Assembly (NCBI RefSeq): GCF_958295425.1
Contig: NC_081149.1
Span: 930,001 to 994,000 of the forward strand
From: Solea solea
Taxonomy: Eukaryota; Chordata; Actinopteri; Pleuronectiformes; Soleidae
DNA: 64,000 bases
Reading direction: 5' to 3'
Shown: positions 25,044-35,464 of the stretch, piece by piece
Layout of the letters: each line of letters opens with the position of its first letter
How positions within the stretch are numbered: position 1 is the stretch's first letter
Program-made: the position numbers and the translations under genes
Notes under the pieces: model-generated
The model's input: the letters and a program-made list of their open reading frames with translations, nothing else
Told to the model about the DNA's origin: nothing
The model's database searches: none

Positions 25044-28000
25044 TCACCTCCTGTTCCTCCACGACTTCCTCCTGAAGTCTTTTACGACCACGAAGTCACC
25101 TGGTTCGAGCTGGTGCAGGGGACCACTGGCTGGAACAGGGAGGGCTGCGATCACCTGTTTCTTTATATCAGAGAGCTGTTTGGATAGATTGGTACAGTAG
25201 GTTAGTGTGTTGTGATCACAAAGAGCTGTTGATGGGGGTGGAGATCGGGGAGTTTCCACACCTACAGAAGGAGGAGTTGCAAAAAGAATCTCAAAGGGGC
25301 TCAAGTTAGTTCTGTTTCGTTTTCGCATTCTCATATACATAAGCACTAGAGGAAGTGCTTTTGTCCATGGAAGACCTGTGTCTTCACAACACTTGGCCAG
25401 CTTGTTCTTTAGTGTTCCATTCTCCCTCTCTACTGCACCTCCACTAGCTGGGTGGTAGGCACAGTGTGTTCTCAGGTTAATGCCTAAGTATAGGCTCAGT
25501 TCAGTGATAGCTGAATTAACAAAATGGCTACCATTATCACTGGAGATTTTAGCTGGAATTCCCCATCTGGGAATGATTTCAGTAAGAAGGGCTTTAGCTA
25601 CTACTGAGGCAGATTGTTTTGAGGCTGGGAACACTTCAACCCATTTGCTCCACATGTCTACCATCACTAAACAATGAGACTTTCCTTCTGATGGAGTTAG
25701 TTCTACAAAATCCATCATGACATGCTCAAAAGGTCGAGTTGGTTGAGGATGAGCAGCTTGTTGGGAAGGTTGGATTGCCCTGCCTACATTGTGAGTAGCA
25801 CAGATAACACAGGCTTGGCAGTGTTTTTGAGCATAGGCAGAAAACCCTTTTGTGAACCAAAATGTATTAATCATTTGCTGCATCCCTCCTTTTGATGCAT
25901 GGTCAGACCCATGCGTCAATTTAGCATAGTGAGGGAAGAAATGGGAAGGCAAACACGGGTTGTTGTCGGGGCCTATCCAGATGCCATAATGACATGAAGC
26001 ACCTGCGTTTCTCCAAAGTTGCTTATCTTTTGGAGACGCAAAAGATTGAACAGCACTGAGGGAAGATGGTACGTCAGAAGAAACTGAAACCAAAGTACGT
26101 GATACAGAAGAGTCAAACAAAGGGAGAAGAGAAGCTGCCTTCGCAGCTGCATCCGCTCGAGCGTTACCTGTAGAAATTGGGTCAGAGGCATTAGTGTGAG
26201 CAGCACATTTACACACAGAAATGGCAGAAGGAAGAAGGATGGCATCTAAGAGATCTGCAATGAGTGTGTGATGCAAAACGGGCTTGCCATCATATTTCAG
26301 AAAACCTCTATGTTTCCAAAGTGCACCAAAGTCATGAACAACACCAAAAGCATATCTGGAATCAGTGTAGATATTTACAGATCTACCCTTAGCTAATTGG
26401 CAGGCAGTTGTTAAGGCCACAAGTTCTGCAGCTTGAGCTGAGAAGTGAGGTGGAAGAGATGATGACATCATCACGTCATAGTCAGAACAAACAGCAAAAC
26501 CAACACGGCAGAGACCTGTAGCTGGGTCTCTTGAAGCAGAGCCATCTACATAGAGGACAAGGTCAGGATTTGTCAAGGGCGTTTCTGTCAGATCAGGTCT
26601 TGGAGAACAAGATGCTGAAAGTTCAGCCATGCAATCATGAGGCTCACCATCCTGTGGAAGAGGGAGCAGAGTAGCAGGGTTTAGAACAGTACACCTCTTA
26701 AGAGTGACATTAGGCATGTCAAGAAGACACGTATGATACCTAAGGTGTCTAGCAGCCGAAAGGTGTGATGTTTTCTGCTCAGAAAGGATCAAAGAGACCG
26801 CATGTGGCACAAGGAGAGTCAAAGGAGCGTAGCCAACTATATCTCTTGAGGCCAAAAGGGCTTTTTCAGCAGCTGCTACAGCTCTGAGACATTTTGGCAT
26901 GTCTGCTGCTACAGGATCGAGTTTACCCAAGCAATATGCCACAGGACGAAGCCTGTCACCATGAGGTTGTAGGAGGACAGAAGTCATGCAACCCGAACGT
27001 TCATCCACGGTCTGAGTGAATGGTTTGGTTGGGTCAGGAAGTCCAAGTGTAGGAGGAGACTGAAGTTGAAGTTTCAAGTTTAGGAATGCAGTTTCTGCTT
27101 CCGGTGTCCACTCAAGTTGTGAGCGAGAGGTCATGCCTGATTGGTGACACAAGGTCCTGAGGGGTCTTTCAACCTCAGAAAAATTAGGGACAAAAGCGCG
27201 ACAGTAGGAACACATCCCCAGGAAAGATAGCATTTGTTGTTGGGTAATTGGTTTTGGAATCTTTTGGATAGCTTCAATATGTTTTGGAGACATGGTTTTG
27301 CCTTCACCAGAAATTATGTGACCCAGGAAGGTCACAGCTTGTTTGACAAATTGTAGCTTGTTTAAGCTGGCTTTGTGACCTTCTTCTGCCAGATGTTTGA
27401 GCAGTTTGATAGTGTCAGTTATGCATTGTTTTTCAGTTGGAGCGCAGATCAGAAGATCGTCTACATGTTGTAGTAACACAGTGCCATCAGAGAGCACTAG
27501 AGGCGACAATGATTCGCATAAAGCCCGATTGTAGATTGTTGGTGATTCAGTGAAACCCTGACATAAACGGGTGAAAGTATAACCTTTCCCGTTGAACTGG
27601 AATGCAAACCAGTACTGAGAATCCTTGTGAACAGGAACACTGAAAAATGCATTTGATAGATCAACAACTGAAAACCACTTAGCAGAAGATGGGACTTGTG
27701 AAAGCAAAGTGTACGGGTTAGGAACACTTGGTGTTCTGGCATGAACAGCTGCATTAACTGCTTTTAAGTCTTGAACAAATCGCCACTCGGGTAGGGTTGG
27801 TGGTTCTCTAGCTTTTTGAACTGGAAAAATAGGAGTGCAGACAGGTGAGTTATCACATGGGATAATAACACCAGCTTCCAATAAGGATTTAAAAACAGGT
27901 TTAATGCCTTCGACGGCTTCCGGACGCAGAGGGTACTGAACTCGTTTTGGCCTGTAGTCAGACTTAGGATTGACTATTACAGGTTCACAATTTTTTGTGA

Positions 28001-28664
28001 GACCTACATCATATTTGCCTTGTGCCCACAATTTGGGTGGGACTCGTGCAAGGGCTGGATGGATCTGTTCTGCGGAGAGCATTTGGTGTATGTGTTCGGT
28101 TTTATCAAGATTGTGGTCTAGCAAGTAGACAGATTTCAGAGCAGCCACGGTTAATTTGCATGCAGTTTTGAAAACACCCCCCTTTGGCGAGTATGACACA
28201 TGTGGGTCGGGTGTAGATTGCCAATCTTTGAGCTCAATGCATGATTTTGTCCATGGACCTAAATATCTCCATTGATCAGTTTGTCCTTTGGAAAGCGAAA
28301 TATGTGGATGTGAATCGTTAATCAGAAAAAATTGTTGTTGTTCAGCTGTTAAGCTGACAGAAAGTGCACATCGTAGGTCTGTCCAGTAGAGAGAGTCAGT
28401 CAGTAGAGTATCGTTGATGTCAGTCCACCATTCAGTTTCATAGTCTCTGTCAAGGTCAGTTGTCACGTGTGACGTGCAATGGAGTGCCTCAGGCTGCATG
28501 AAAACTGCAGTTGGGCTAACCAGTGCATGTGCACGTTCAGTCAGAGATAGAGCCAAAACACTCTCAACTTTCCATTGGTATATGTAGAGCAGTGAGGAGA
28601 TTAAATCAGGTTGATACTTAGCCATTATATAGGCTTCAGGATTGGGTGGAGTTGTTCGTCTCAC
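25044..28664 (-). CDS. pol: Retroviral pol: RT, RNase H, integrase
   Basis: A 1206-residue open frame. Reverse transcriptase spans about residues 200-480: QYPLRPEAVEGIKPVF, WRFVQDLKAVN, FSVVDLSNAFFSVPV and the catalytic QHVDDLL. A connection and RNase H follow (LYVDGSASRD, ELVALTTACQLA, IYTDSRYAF). Integrase has the HHCC zinc domain (LTHGSDHASKGG, CQACVICATH) and the DDE core: MMDFVELTP, SSDNGSHF and AVERENGTLK. The listed start is GTG; homology extends a few codons upstream. A TGA at 25041-25043 cuts off the C-terminal GPY/F-type part, whose homology continues downstream in the same frame for about 50 codons. The long frame implies recent activity. Confidence 0.9.
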   Translation of the reverse strand: MRRTTPPNPEAYIMAKYQPDLISSLLYIYQWKVESVLALSLTERAHALVSPTAVFMQPEALHCTSHVTTDLDRDYETEWWTDINDTLLTDSLYWTDLRCALSVSLTAEQQQFFLINDSHPHISLSKGQTDQWRYLGPWTKSCIELKDWQSTPDPHVSYSPKGGVFKTACKLTVAALKSVYLLDHNLDKTEHIHQMLSAEQIHPALARVPPKLWAQGKYDVGLTKNCEPVIVNPKSDYRPKRVQYPLRPEAVEGIKPVFKSLLEAGVIIPCDNSPVCTPIFPVQKAREPPTLPEWRFVQDLKAVNAAVHARTPSVPNPYTLLSQVPSSAKWFSVVDLSNAFFSVPVHKDSQYWFAFQFNGKGYTFTRLCQGFTESPTIYNRALCESLSPLVLSDGTVLLQHVDDLLICAPTEKQCITDTIKLLKHLAEEGHKASLNKLQFVKQAVTFLGHIISGEGKTMSPKHIEAIQKIPKPITQQQMLSFLGMCSYCRAFVPNFSEVERPLRTLCHQSGMTSRSQLEWTPEAETAFLNLKLQLQSPPTLGLPDPTKPFTQTVDERSGCMTSVLLQPHGDRLRPVAYCLGKLDPVAADMPKCLRAVAAAEKALLASRDIVGYAPLTLLVPHAVSLILSEQKTSHLSAARHLRYHTCLLDMPNVTLKRCTVLNPATLLPLPQDGEPHDCMAELSASCSPRPDLTETPLTNPDLVLYVDGSASRDPATGLCRVGFAVCSDYDVMMSSSLPPHFSAQAAELVALTTACQLAKGRSVNIYTDSRYAFGVVHDFGALWKHRGFLKYDGKPVLHHTLIADLLDAILLPSAISVCKCAAHTNASDPISTGNARADAAAKAASLLPLFDSSVSRTLVSVSSDVPSSLSAVQSFASPKDKQLWRNAGASCHYGIWIGPDNNPCLPSHFFPHYAKLTHGSDHASKGGMQQMINTFWFTKGFSAYAQKHCQACVICATHNVGRAIQPSQQAAHPQPTRPFEHVMMDFVELTPSEGKSHCLVMVDMWSKWVEVFPASKQSASVVAKALLTEIIPRWGIPAKISSDNGSHFVNSAITELSLYLGINLRTHCAYHPASGGAVERENGTLKNKLAKCCEDTGLPWTKALPLVLMYMRMRKRNRTNLSPFEILFATPPSVGVETPRSPPPSTALCDHNTLTYCTNLSKQLSDIKKQVIAALPVPASGPLHQLEPGDFVVVKDFRRKSWRNRR

Positions 28665-29092
28665 AACTTTAACTCCTTCTGGTGTCGAAATAAGTCGATG
28701 CCAAAAGCCATCATCAGGTCTCGTCCTAACAAGTTGAAAGGACAGACGTGGGAAAGCAAAAATGAGTGCTTTACTTTAGTAAATGGTTCAGGATGAGAAC
28801 ACGTAGTTGGAGATGTATAGTTTTCTTTGACTGTTGTTCCACATGCACCAATGGAATACATGAAATTGCCACTGAGTTTGGCCTTAGGTATTTCAGAGTA
28901 TTTTAACACTGTGCGTGTTGCACCCGAGTCAACCATAAATGTAACATCTTTTCCTGCAACATTCAAAATCATAGTGGGCAGTTTCTGCACCATTGAGTCA
29001 TCATACATGGTGTATGTTCCTATAGGTTTAAAGTCAGATTTTCTCTGTAAAACTTCAATAGTCTCTGTGAGTAGTTGGTGTTGTTGCTGCAA
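28661..29092 (-). CDS. pro: Retroviral aspartic protease
   Basis: A 143-residue open segment. The catalytic triad appears as MVDSGATRTVL and the C-terminal LLGRDLMMAFG motif is present, so it is a complete retropepsin domain. It ends at TGA 28661-28663, overlapping the first codon of the pol segment in another frame. Homology to pol resumes before this stop in the pol frame (ISTPEGVKVV), so register changes near 28685. No classical slippery heptamer is evident, so this is more likely an indel than programmed frameshifting. Confidence 0.85.
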   Translation of the reverse strand: MQQQHQLLTETIEVLQRKSDFKPIGTYTMYDDSMVQKLPTMILNVAGKDVTFMVDSGATRTVLKYSEIPKAKLSGNFMYSIGACGTTVKENYTSPTTCSHPEPFTKVKHSFLLSHVCPFNLLGRDLMMAFGIDLFRHQKELKL

Positions 29093-29109
29093 TGTAAGCG
29101 TGTGAGTGG

Positions 29110-30536
29110 TGTATGTGTGTGTGTCATTCTCACTCCCCTTTTCTGAAGGTTCAGGGTAGGCTGTCTGGGTGACGCACGCATCCGGTCCTCCCCTCCCTCG
29201 TCTCTCAGATCAGTCAGATGATTGTTGCCAACGGTCATTTCTGCCTCTAGGTGGAGCACCTCTTCCTCTGCCTCGGCCTCGGAATTGTGTGCAATCCTTT
29301 GCCCAATGTCCTTTATTGCCACACAGGAAGCACACATCGTAGCCTGGTGGCGGTCCCATTCTTGGACCTGATCTCTCTCCTTGCCATGGCCTGCGTCCTC
29401 TCTGCATGCCTCTTCCTCCTCGTTGTGAAACACCGTAATGCTGAACTGGAAGTGGTTGAGTTGATGGTACTGCAACTTGTTCAGGGAGAGCATAGTTAAC
29501 ATAGCTCTGTGTTCAGTGTCTTTTCTTTTCTTTTTTTTTTTTTTTCAGCGTCTTTCTTGTCCTGCAGGCATTTGTATGCATGGTCAGCATGTCATTAGTG
29601 TCCCAATTCACCGCTTGGGGTCTGTAGTCGCCATCTCTTTGGAAAATGTCTTTCACCTTGGAGAAATCAGATGGTTTCATGTATTTCATCATGACTCTCT
29701 GGATTTCGCCTGAGGTTGGTGTGAAGTCTTTGATGAACTGAACATAGGCTCGTGCCATGGCGGCGCCACCTTGTGCAGGCTTTGGGAGGTGTGATGCTGC
29801 ATCAATCAGGTCCTGAGTTGTCCATGGGCGGTAGACAAAACCTGGATTTCCATCCGGACCCATAACTTGCACCATTGGCATCGTAAAAGCTGAATCTGAT
29901 TGTTGTCTGGTGCGTGCTGCAATTGGAGGGGAGAGGGAGGAGGAAGTGAGGACACTGGAGCCTGGTGAGGGAGTGTTCATAAAAGAGGATGTGGATGACA
30001 TCGGTGATGACATGGCAGATGAGGCGTTGTATGGAGGAGGAACCGAAGGCGGAGCCATTGCCTTGGGAGGGGGTTGTCTTCGAGGGAGGGACCAGGAAGC
30101 GTCATCAACCAGAGAGCTCTGACCGCACCCTGTCAGTTTAGGATAGAGAGAATTCTTTTTACTCTTAGGTTCAAAATCACTTTCTTTGTCTTTCTTATCG
30201 ACTTTCATACATGTTATCATTTTGCACACTTGTCTCCTTTCTCTCGTTTCACATTCATCTTCCCACTTTTTCAGACATCCTTCATTTTTTTCAATCTCTC
30301 TCATTTTATCACTTTTCACTCTCTTTTTGCTCATAATTGTCTGTCTTTCTTTCTCAAGACTTTCACGTAATTTTTTTCAGTTGATTTTTGCTCAACGATC
30401 CCCCTTCTGGGAATCCATGATTTGTCACCCAGTAATTCAAACATTCAACACTTTGATCCCCATATTTTTGTTTCATGGCCAGAATAATTGGACTGTCCGG
30501 ATCATTTTTCGCTTGTTTACTTCCTTGGGTACCCAT
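29110..30536 (-). pseudogene. gag: Retroviral gag (broken)
   Basis: Structural polyprotein of the provirus. It starts at ATG 30536 with Met-Gly, a myristoylation-type N-terminus. The matrix frame is lost at a run of seven A near 30368-30374. The next open segment (30334-29513) holds a late-domain PPPY and a capsid part with PGFVYRPWTTQDLIDAA. Register is lost again in an A-rich run near 29531-29550. The nucleocapsid segment (29407-29210) has one CCHC knuckle, CFLCGNKGHWAKDC, followed by an Arg-Gly-rich basic tail. Both breaks sit in homopolymers, so sequencing error is possible. Confidence 0.8.
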
Positions 30537-30689
30537 GTTTCCTTTTTACCAAGAGTCCCTGACTCTTTTGATTATTTACCTCGTATAGACCCTGTCTACC
30601 GGTAAGTCCCTGACTTCTAGTAAATAATCCTAGGTGTAGGTCTTTGACGCCTATAACCCACACCTAACTTCAGTGAGAATGGAACGTTC

Positions 30690-30910
30690 TCACCTACCTC
30701 AGTGAGAGTGGAAAGTTCTCACCTACTTCAGTATCAGACCATAAAGATCTGTACCTACAACTCAGTATCAGATTATAAAAATCTGTACCTACAATCTCAG
30801 TATCAGGTTATGAAAACCTATACCTACAAACTCAGTATCAGGTTATAAAAACCTATACCTACAAACTCAGTATCAGGTTATAAAAACCTATACCTACAAA
30901 CTCAGTTTCA
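30690..30910. repeat. Tandem repeats in the retroviral leader
   Basis: Five to six copies of a 33-35-bp unit with ACTCAGTATCAGGTTATAAA then AACCTATACCTAC. The outer copies read AGATCTG instead of AACCTA. They lie in the untranslated leader between the primer site and gag, where packaging signals usually sit. Confidence 0.8.
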
Positions 30911-31307
30911 ATTTCAAGGGCATAAACCCCTTCAATCAAAACCTACAACATGACAGTTCCGTGTCAAGTTCCAAAACAAAAAGGAAGTAAACAATGGAAA
31001 ATGATGACCAGCAGTAATGCAAGTATCCACAGACTCAGAAAATACATAAAAAAAGAAGTTATCTCTATTGATTACAGAATCATTATCATTATTCATGAAT
31101 CATTGGTAAATTTGGAATTTGGAAAGTCAACATCTCACCGTCTCAATCGGACGTTAGCTTTATCTTGGATCGTCGTGGAGCCAGTCAGTCAATCAATTGG
31201 ATCGCCGGTCCCCTCTCTCTGAATACTTGGTTGGAGGTAGAGGAAGATCTCCTGGATTCCAGGTGTGCACTGCCGGCGTCCTTTTGATCCCAACGGACTC
31301 TCAGACG

Positions 31308-31325
31308 ATCCCACTTCTGACACCA
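31308..31325 (-). promoter_or_regulatory. Primer binding site, tRNA-Leu
   Basis: The minus strand reads TGGTGTCAGAAGTGGGAT three bases after the LTR. This is complementary to the 3' end of vertebrate tRNA-Leu(CAG) plus CCA, as I recall it. It defines the 5' LTR and the orientation. Confidence 0.8.
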
Positions 31326-31328
31326 AAT

Positions 31329-31750
31329 TGTTATGGGAACTTTTGTGAGTGAGATGAAGCACGAGAACTGAGTCGGATGAATACAAGCAAGTTGATTTAA
31401 TCTGAGTTGCAACCAGAGGAGCACAGTTTACAGAGTCGAAGAGTCTGCAAAGTGAACAACACTGAGCAGAGAGAAACAAGGCGTATATAAACATGTCTTC
31501 AGCAATATGTGTACGTGATATAGAAACAGGATATTCGTCAGAGTAGTTGTCTGATATGATGCCAATAAGGTGTTGTGAGAACGAGCAGATATCAATAGAG
31601 AACAGGGAGTTTCTAGGGAGGACAGGGACCTTGAGATAAAACGGGAAACTCATAATTGCCCGCTACACCTCGTGTGACCCAGGAAACAACTATCCACTGA
31701 ACCTTGTGTGACCTAAAGAAACGTCTTTGTGCATGTAATATGCCATTACA
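31329..31750 (-). repeat. Retroviral 5' LTR
   Basis: A 422-bp direct repeat of the other LTR with one difference noted (T versus G at about 31725, in GTCTTTGTGC). TG...CA termini on both strands. On the minus strand it begins TGTAATGGCATATTACATGC, which is itself partly palindromic. Confidence 0.9.
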
Positions 31751-31930
31751 CACTATAGTCCTGTCCTACAGCACTGTAGTCCAGTCCTACAGCACTGTAG
31801 TCCAGTCTTACAACACTATAGTCCTGTCCTACAACACTGTAGTCCAGTCCTACAGCACTGTAGTCCAGTCCTAAAACACTGTAGTCCAGTCCTACAGCAC
31901 TGTAGTCCAGTCCTACAAAAACTGTAGTCC
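31751..31930. repeat. About 20-bp minisatellite, right part
   Basis: Same CACTGTAGTCCAGTCCTACA-type units as at 23630. The two halves were one array before the retrovirus inserted. Confidence 0.9.
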
Positions 31931-31934
31931 TATC

Positions 31935-32480
31935 TGTTAATGCTGTTACAAAGATGAATTTCTGAAGCTGAAACTGGTTTTGTCCTCATCTTAATATAAA
32001 TAGTCTTGACTGATGAAGATAACATTTTCCTTTAAGTTAGATTAAGGTTATTCAGTGTGGTAAAGTGGGCAGATAAACTACACTACAAACCTCAAGTATG
32101 CCAACATGAAAAGAGTTCTCATGTTGCATTGAAATGTCTTTGTTTCTCTCTTTTATGTGATGTGTCTGGAACAACATTACTGCTGTGTCCATTCCCTAGT
32201 TTGGGCTCATTTAGTACTTCATATACCAATGGATGTTTTATTCAACATTGACACATCAGATTAGACTGTATAAGATCATGATAAGTTTGTCCTCCCTGAT
32301 TTATTATGTTAAATATGTACATCAAATATAGTAAAGCACAGTGCATGAGTAAAACTATTCCTATAGATTTGTGTTCAGTGATGCTATAATGACCTTATAT
32401 TATAACTTCAGGTTCCTTCATAAGAAGGATATGACCTCTTCTAACCCACATAGTTTGGCATATTTAAAGTACTTACTTAC
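31935..32480. other. Unassigned sequence
   Basis: AT-rich, no recognised exon or element until the L2-type tail. Confidence 0.4.
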
Positions 32481-32489
32481 CCAAATGTT

Positions 32490-32560
32490 GAAATGCACTT
32501 ATTGTAAGGCGCTTTGGAGAAAAGCGTCCGCTAAATGTAATGTAATGTAATGTAATGTAT
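32490..32560 (+). mobile_element. L2/V-SINE-type 3' tail
   Basis: Contains GTAAGGCGCTTTGGAGAAAA then GCGTCCGCTAAATG and four TAATG pentamers. This is the conserved tail of fish L2-type LINEs and their V-SINE partners. Confidence 0.7.
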
Positions 32561-32745
32561 CTATCTCTCAGTCATGTTTTTGAAACACATCCAGAAAATG
32601 TGTATGCAGTTAATTAAGTAACACAATTTTCAGCTTCTACAGGTTTTAACTGTGTCAAGTAATCAGTGTGTAATACACTTACTTTTAAACAATAGCACAA
32701 CCTCCAATCTGGAGTGGATCCCCAAGTAATTTGTGTTTGTCCTAT

Positions 32746-33420
32746 CTCATGTCAACAAATACGATGTCATGTCAACAAATACTATCTCATGTCAACAAAT
32801 ACTATCTCATGTCAACAAATACTATGTCATGTCAACAAATACTATTTCATGTCAACAAATACTATCTCATGTCAGCAAATACTATCTCATGTCAACAAAT
32901 ACTATGTCATGTCAACAAATACTATTTCATGTCAACGAATACTATCTCATGTCAACAAATACTATCTCATGTCAACAAATACTATGTCATGTCAACAAAT
33001 ACTATTTCATGTCAACAAATACTATTTCATGTCAACAAATACTATTTCATGTCAGCAAATACTATCTCATGTCAACAAATACTATTTCATGTCAGCGAAT
33101 ACTATCTCATGTCAACAAATACTATTTCATGTCAACAAATACTATGTCATGTCAACAAATACTATTTCATGTCAACGAATACTATCTCATGTCAACAAAC
33201 ACTATCTCATGTCAACAAATACTATGTCATATCAACAAATACTATCCCATGTCAACAAATACTATGTCATGTCAACAAATACTATTTCATGCCAACAAAT
33301 ACTATGTCATTTCAACAAATACTATCTCATGTCAACAAATACTATCCCATGTCAACAAATACTATGTCACGTCAACAAATACTATTTCATGCCAACAAAT
33401 ACTATGTCATGTCAACAAAT
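32746..33420. repeat. 20-bp satellite array, left part, about 34 units
   Basis: The unit is ACTATCTCATGTCAACAAAT, with the sixth base varying among C, G and T and occasional GTCAGC or GCCAAC. The 20-bp period is not a multiple of three and has no stops in any plus frame, so all three plus frames stay open for 230-244 codons. These are not genes. Confidence 0.97.
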
Positions 33421-33503
33421 TAGGGCGGCATGGTGGCGCAGTGGTTAGTAGCGGTGGTTAGTACTGTTGCCTCACAGCAAGAAGGTGCTGGGTTCAATTC
33501 CTG

Positions 33504-35211
33504 AGGGGTATTCCAGAAAGCAGGTTCAACAAACTCTGAGTCTATCCCTGAACTCTGAGTTGACTTACTCTGAGTCGGGAAACTCTGAATATCCGGTTCC
33601 AGAACAGCTGATCTGAGTTAGTTCAATCAACTCTGAGTATGTTAACCTCGAGGTACGTGCGTGCACAACCACTATAAAAAGCCATCATCAATGGAGCCCC
33701 GATACCACGAGTCACCATGACAACCGAGAAAAAAAAAAGATCAACTTATTTCAGTGAGAAGGAGTTGGAGATCCTTTTGCTGGGCTACGGAGAATATGAG
33801 CACATATTTCGCCGCGAATGCAACACAGCTGCAGCAGCGAAGGAGAGAGAGACCTCATGGGAGAAAATTGCTGCCCGAGTCAACGCGTAAGTTTGAATCT
33901 ACTATTCCATTGACGTAACATTTAACCGTAAGATCGTAGCATAGTCTATAGTTATGAATATAAGTAGGAATGAAATCTGAGTTTTTCATTTAGGTGCAAT
34001 CCAACAGGAGAAAGAAGGACTTGGAAGCATGCAGCTCAAAATGAAACATAAAAACATCATTCAACAAGGTAAGGCATATTTTGCTAGGCTATGATTGCAC
34101 CTCACTTTGATTTATTTTTTTATTTTTAATTGACTAAGGCTATTAAACGTAACATAAATATTAATTCAGATTGCAAACATTGAGTTCTGCTCAGCCAACA
34201 GAATGAAGGCAGAAGCCCGAAAAACCTCTGACAGAGGTGGTGGAGGTGGAGGAGGAGGAGGAGGATGATGATGATGATGAGGAAACGCTGTCTGCTGCCA
34301 CAGGGAGAGATCCGGAGGGGCCTACTGAAGTGTGTCTTAATATTATGTATAGCTACTGGCACTGCTCTACCCATTCATATTCATTTACATTCTTGAGTGG
34401 AATTTGGAGTTTGACATGCAGACTGAAGTGATGAGCATAGATAATGGACAAACTAGCACATTCTTGTCCTTCAACAGAACATGGCTGGGCATCACCAAGA
34501 GGAGGGTCCATCAACTTCTAGAGCACAGCTTGACACAGTGAGATTTTCGGTCAATACCATGTTAAATCTGTATGTAGAACTGCAGGAATTAAATGTCGTC
34601 CATATGTTTCCGAGTTGCCGGTAAAAGAGTTGTACAGGGTGCACCTAATGAAAACCATTCAAAAAACCGAGAAAGAAATGGTGTACCTGGACCGGCAAAT
34701 CAGAAAAACAGACTTGGAAATTCTATTACTTGAACGCCAGTTGAGGTGGGGGCATTGTCATGGTGAAACAGGTGAATATGTGAAATATGTTAATAGTTGG
34801 AACTATATTACAAATCCTGACTGTTGCTTTTGTACTTTTAGGGAATAAAAAAGAACCAAATCACATGTGAATTTGTCTTTTATTTTTAATCAAAACGTCT
34901 AATCTGGGTCGGAAGATTCTCACGACGTAATGCATTTCTAATCAATACGGCTTCGATGTCGATTGGATTTCTAATGAATGGGCAATCCATGTCTAACTGC
35001 TTTCTTCGTGTGGGAGGAGACAGGTAGAAACTCTGGGTTTCTTATAGTAAACCTGCCAGCGAGCAGGTTATGTTCACAGAGTAAGTTACCGCAGTAACAG
35101 ACCCAGAGTTTAAGTTACCTCTCTTTCTGGAACGGATAACTCAGAGTTTCCCTCATCTCAGGGTTAACAAACTCAGAGTTCTCACATAACCCGCTTTCTG
35201 GAATACCCCTC
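33504..35211 (+). mobile_element. PIF/Harbinger-type DNA transposon, 1708 bp
   Basis: Inverted termini AGGGGTATTCCAGAAAGC and GC(G/T)TTCTGGAATACCCCT-type; 3-bp duplication CTG on both sides. It carries a Myb/SANT-like gene but no DDE nuclease frame, so it is non-autonomous. Repeated ACTCTGAGT/ACTCAGAGT motifs sit inside both ends. Confidence 0.8.
33717..34850 (+). pseudogene. Harbinger Myb/SANT-like DNA-binding protein (broken)
   Basis: Exon 1 (33717-33887) starts MTTEKKKRSTYFSEKELEI and includes ETSWEKIAARVNA, a SANT/Myb trihelix; its donor is AACGC|GTAAGT. Exon 2 (33994-34068) has CNPTGERRTWK then, one base out of frame, QLKMKHKNIIQQ before AAG|GTAAGG. A third part has an acidic stretch (GAGGAG/GAT repeats, 34240-34283). 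A last part (34615-34745) encodes LMKTIQKTEKEMVYLDRQIR, a coiled coil with heptad leucines. In Harbinger elements this protein partners the transposase for end binding. The exon 2 frameshift makes it inactive. Confidence 0.7.
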
Positions 35212-35464
35212 TGGTCTGGAACCTTTCTGTGTGGAGTTTGCATGTTCTCCCCATGTCTGCGTGGGTTTCCCCTGGGCTCACCAGTTTCCTCCCACCATCA
35301 AAACATGTTAGAATGTTAGTTACATTCGGTCAGGTTGGTCCCTTGTGGCGGCGCGCTCAGTCACAGCGGCTCTATGATCAACCCTCCATCTGACCTCGAC
35401 ATCTCGTTGTACAATACCAGTATGATGACAATAAAAGTTGCTTTCCTTTGCTTTCCTTTCCTTT

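Larger units (their letters stand above)
23747..31750 (-). mobile_element. Endogenous retrovirus (gamma/epsilon-like), 8.0 kb
   Basis: Minus-strand provirus. LTRs of 422 bp lie at 31329-31750 (5') and 23747-24168 (3'), with a 4-bp target duplication CACT on both outer sides. Order is 5' LTR, leucine-tRNA primer site, long leader, gag, protease, RT-RNase H-integrase, a short env-like remnant, polypurine tract, 3' LTR. The simple gag-pro-pol plan, a single CCHC knuckle, PPPY motif, QHVDD active site and 4-bp duplication fit the gamma/epsilon-like fish retroviruses. Reading frames are broken at several points, and the surface glycoprotein gene is essentially missing. Confidence 0.9.
33421..35464 (+). 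mobile_element. SINE inserted in the satellite, split by Harbinger
   Basis: The left piece 33421-33503 has GTTGCCTCACAGCAAGAAGG and a B-box-like GGGTTCAATTCC. The right piece 35212-35464 has GTGGAGTTTGCATGTTCTCC and ends ATGACAATAAAAGTTG plus a CTTTC repeat tail. The satellite flanks share AAAT, a likely target duplication. Confidence 0.75.

Noticed and set aside
28685..28690. Programmed frameshift between protease and polymerase
   Set aside because: Register changes here, but no slippery heptamer or clear downstream stem was seen; an indel is simpler.
32714..33461. Three plus-strand frames of 230-244 codons
   Set aside because: They are translations of a stop-free 20-bp satellite in all three registers.
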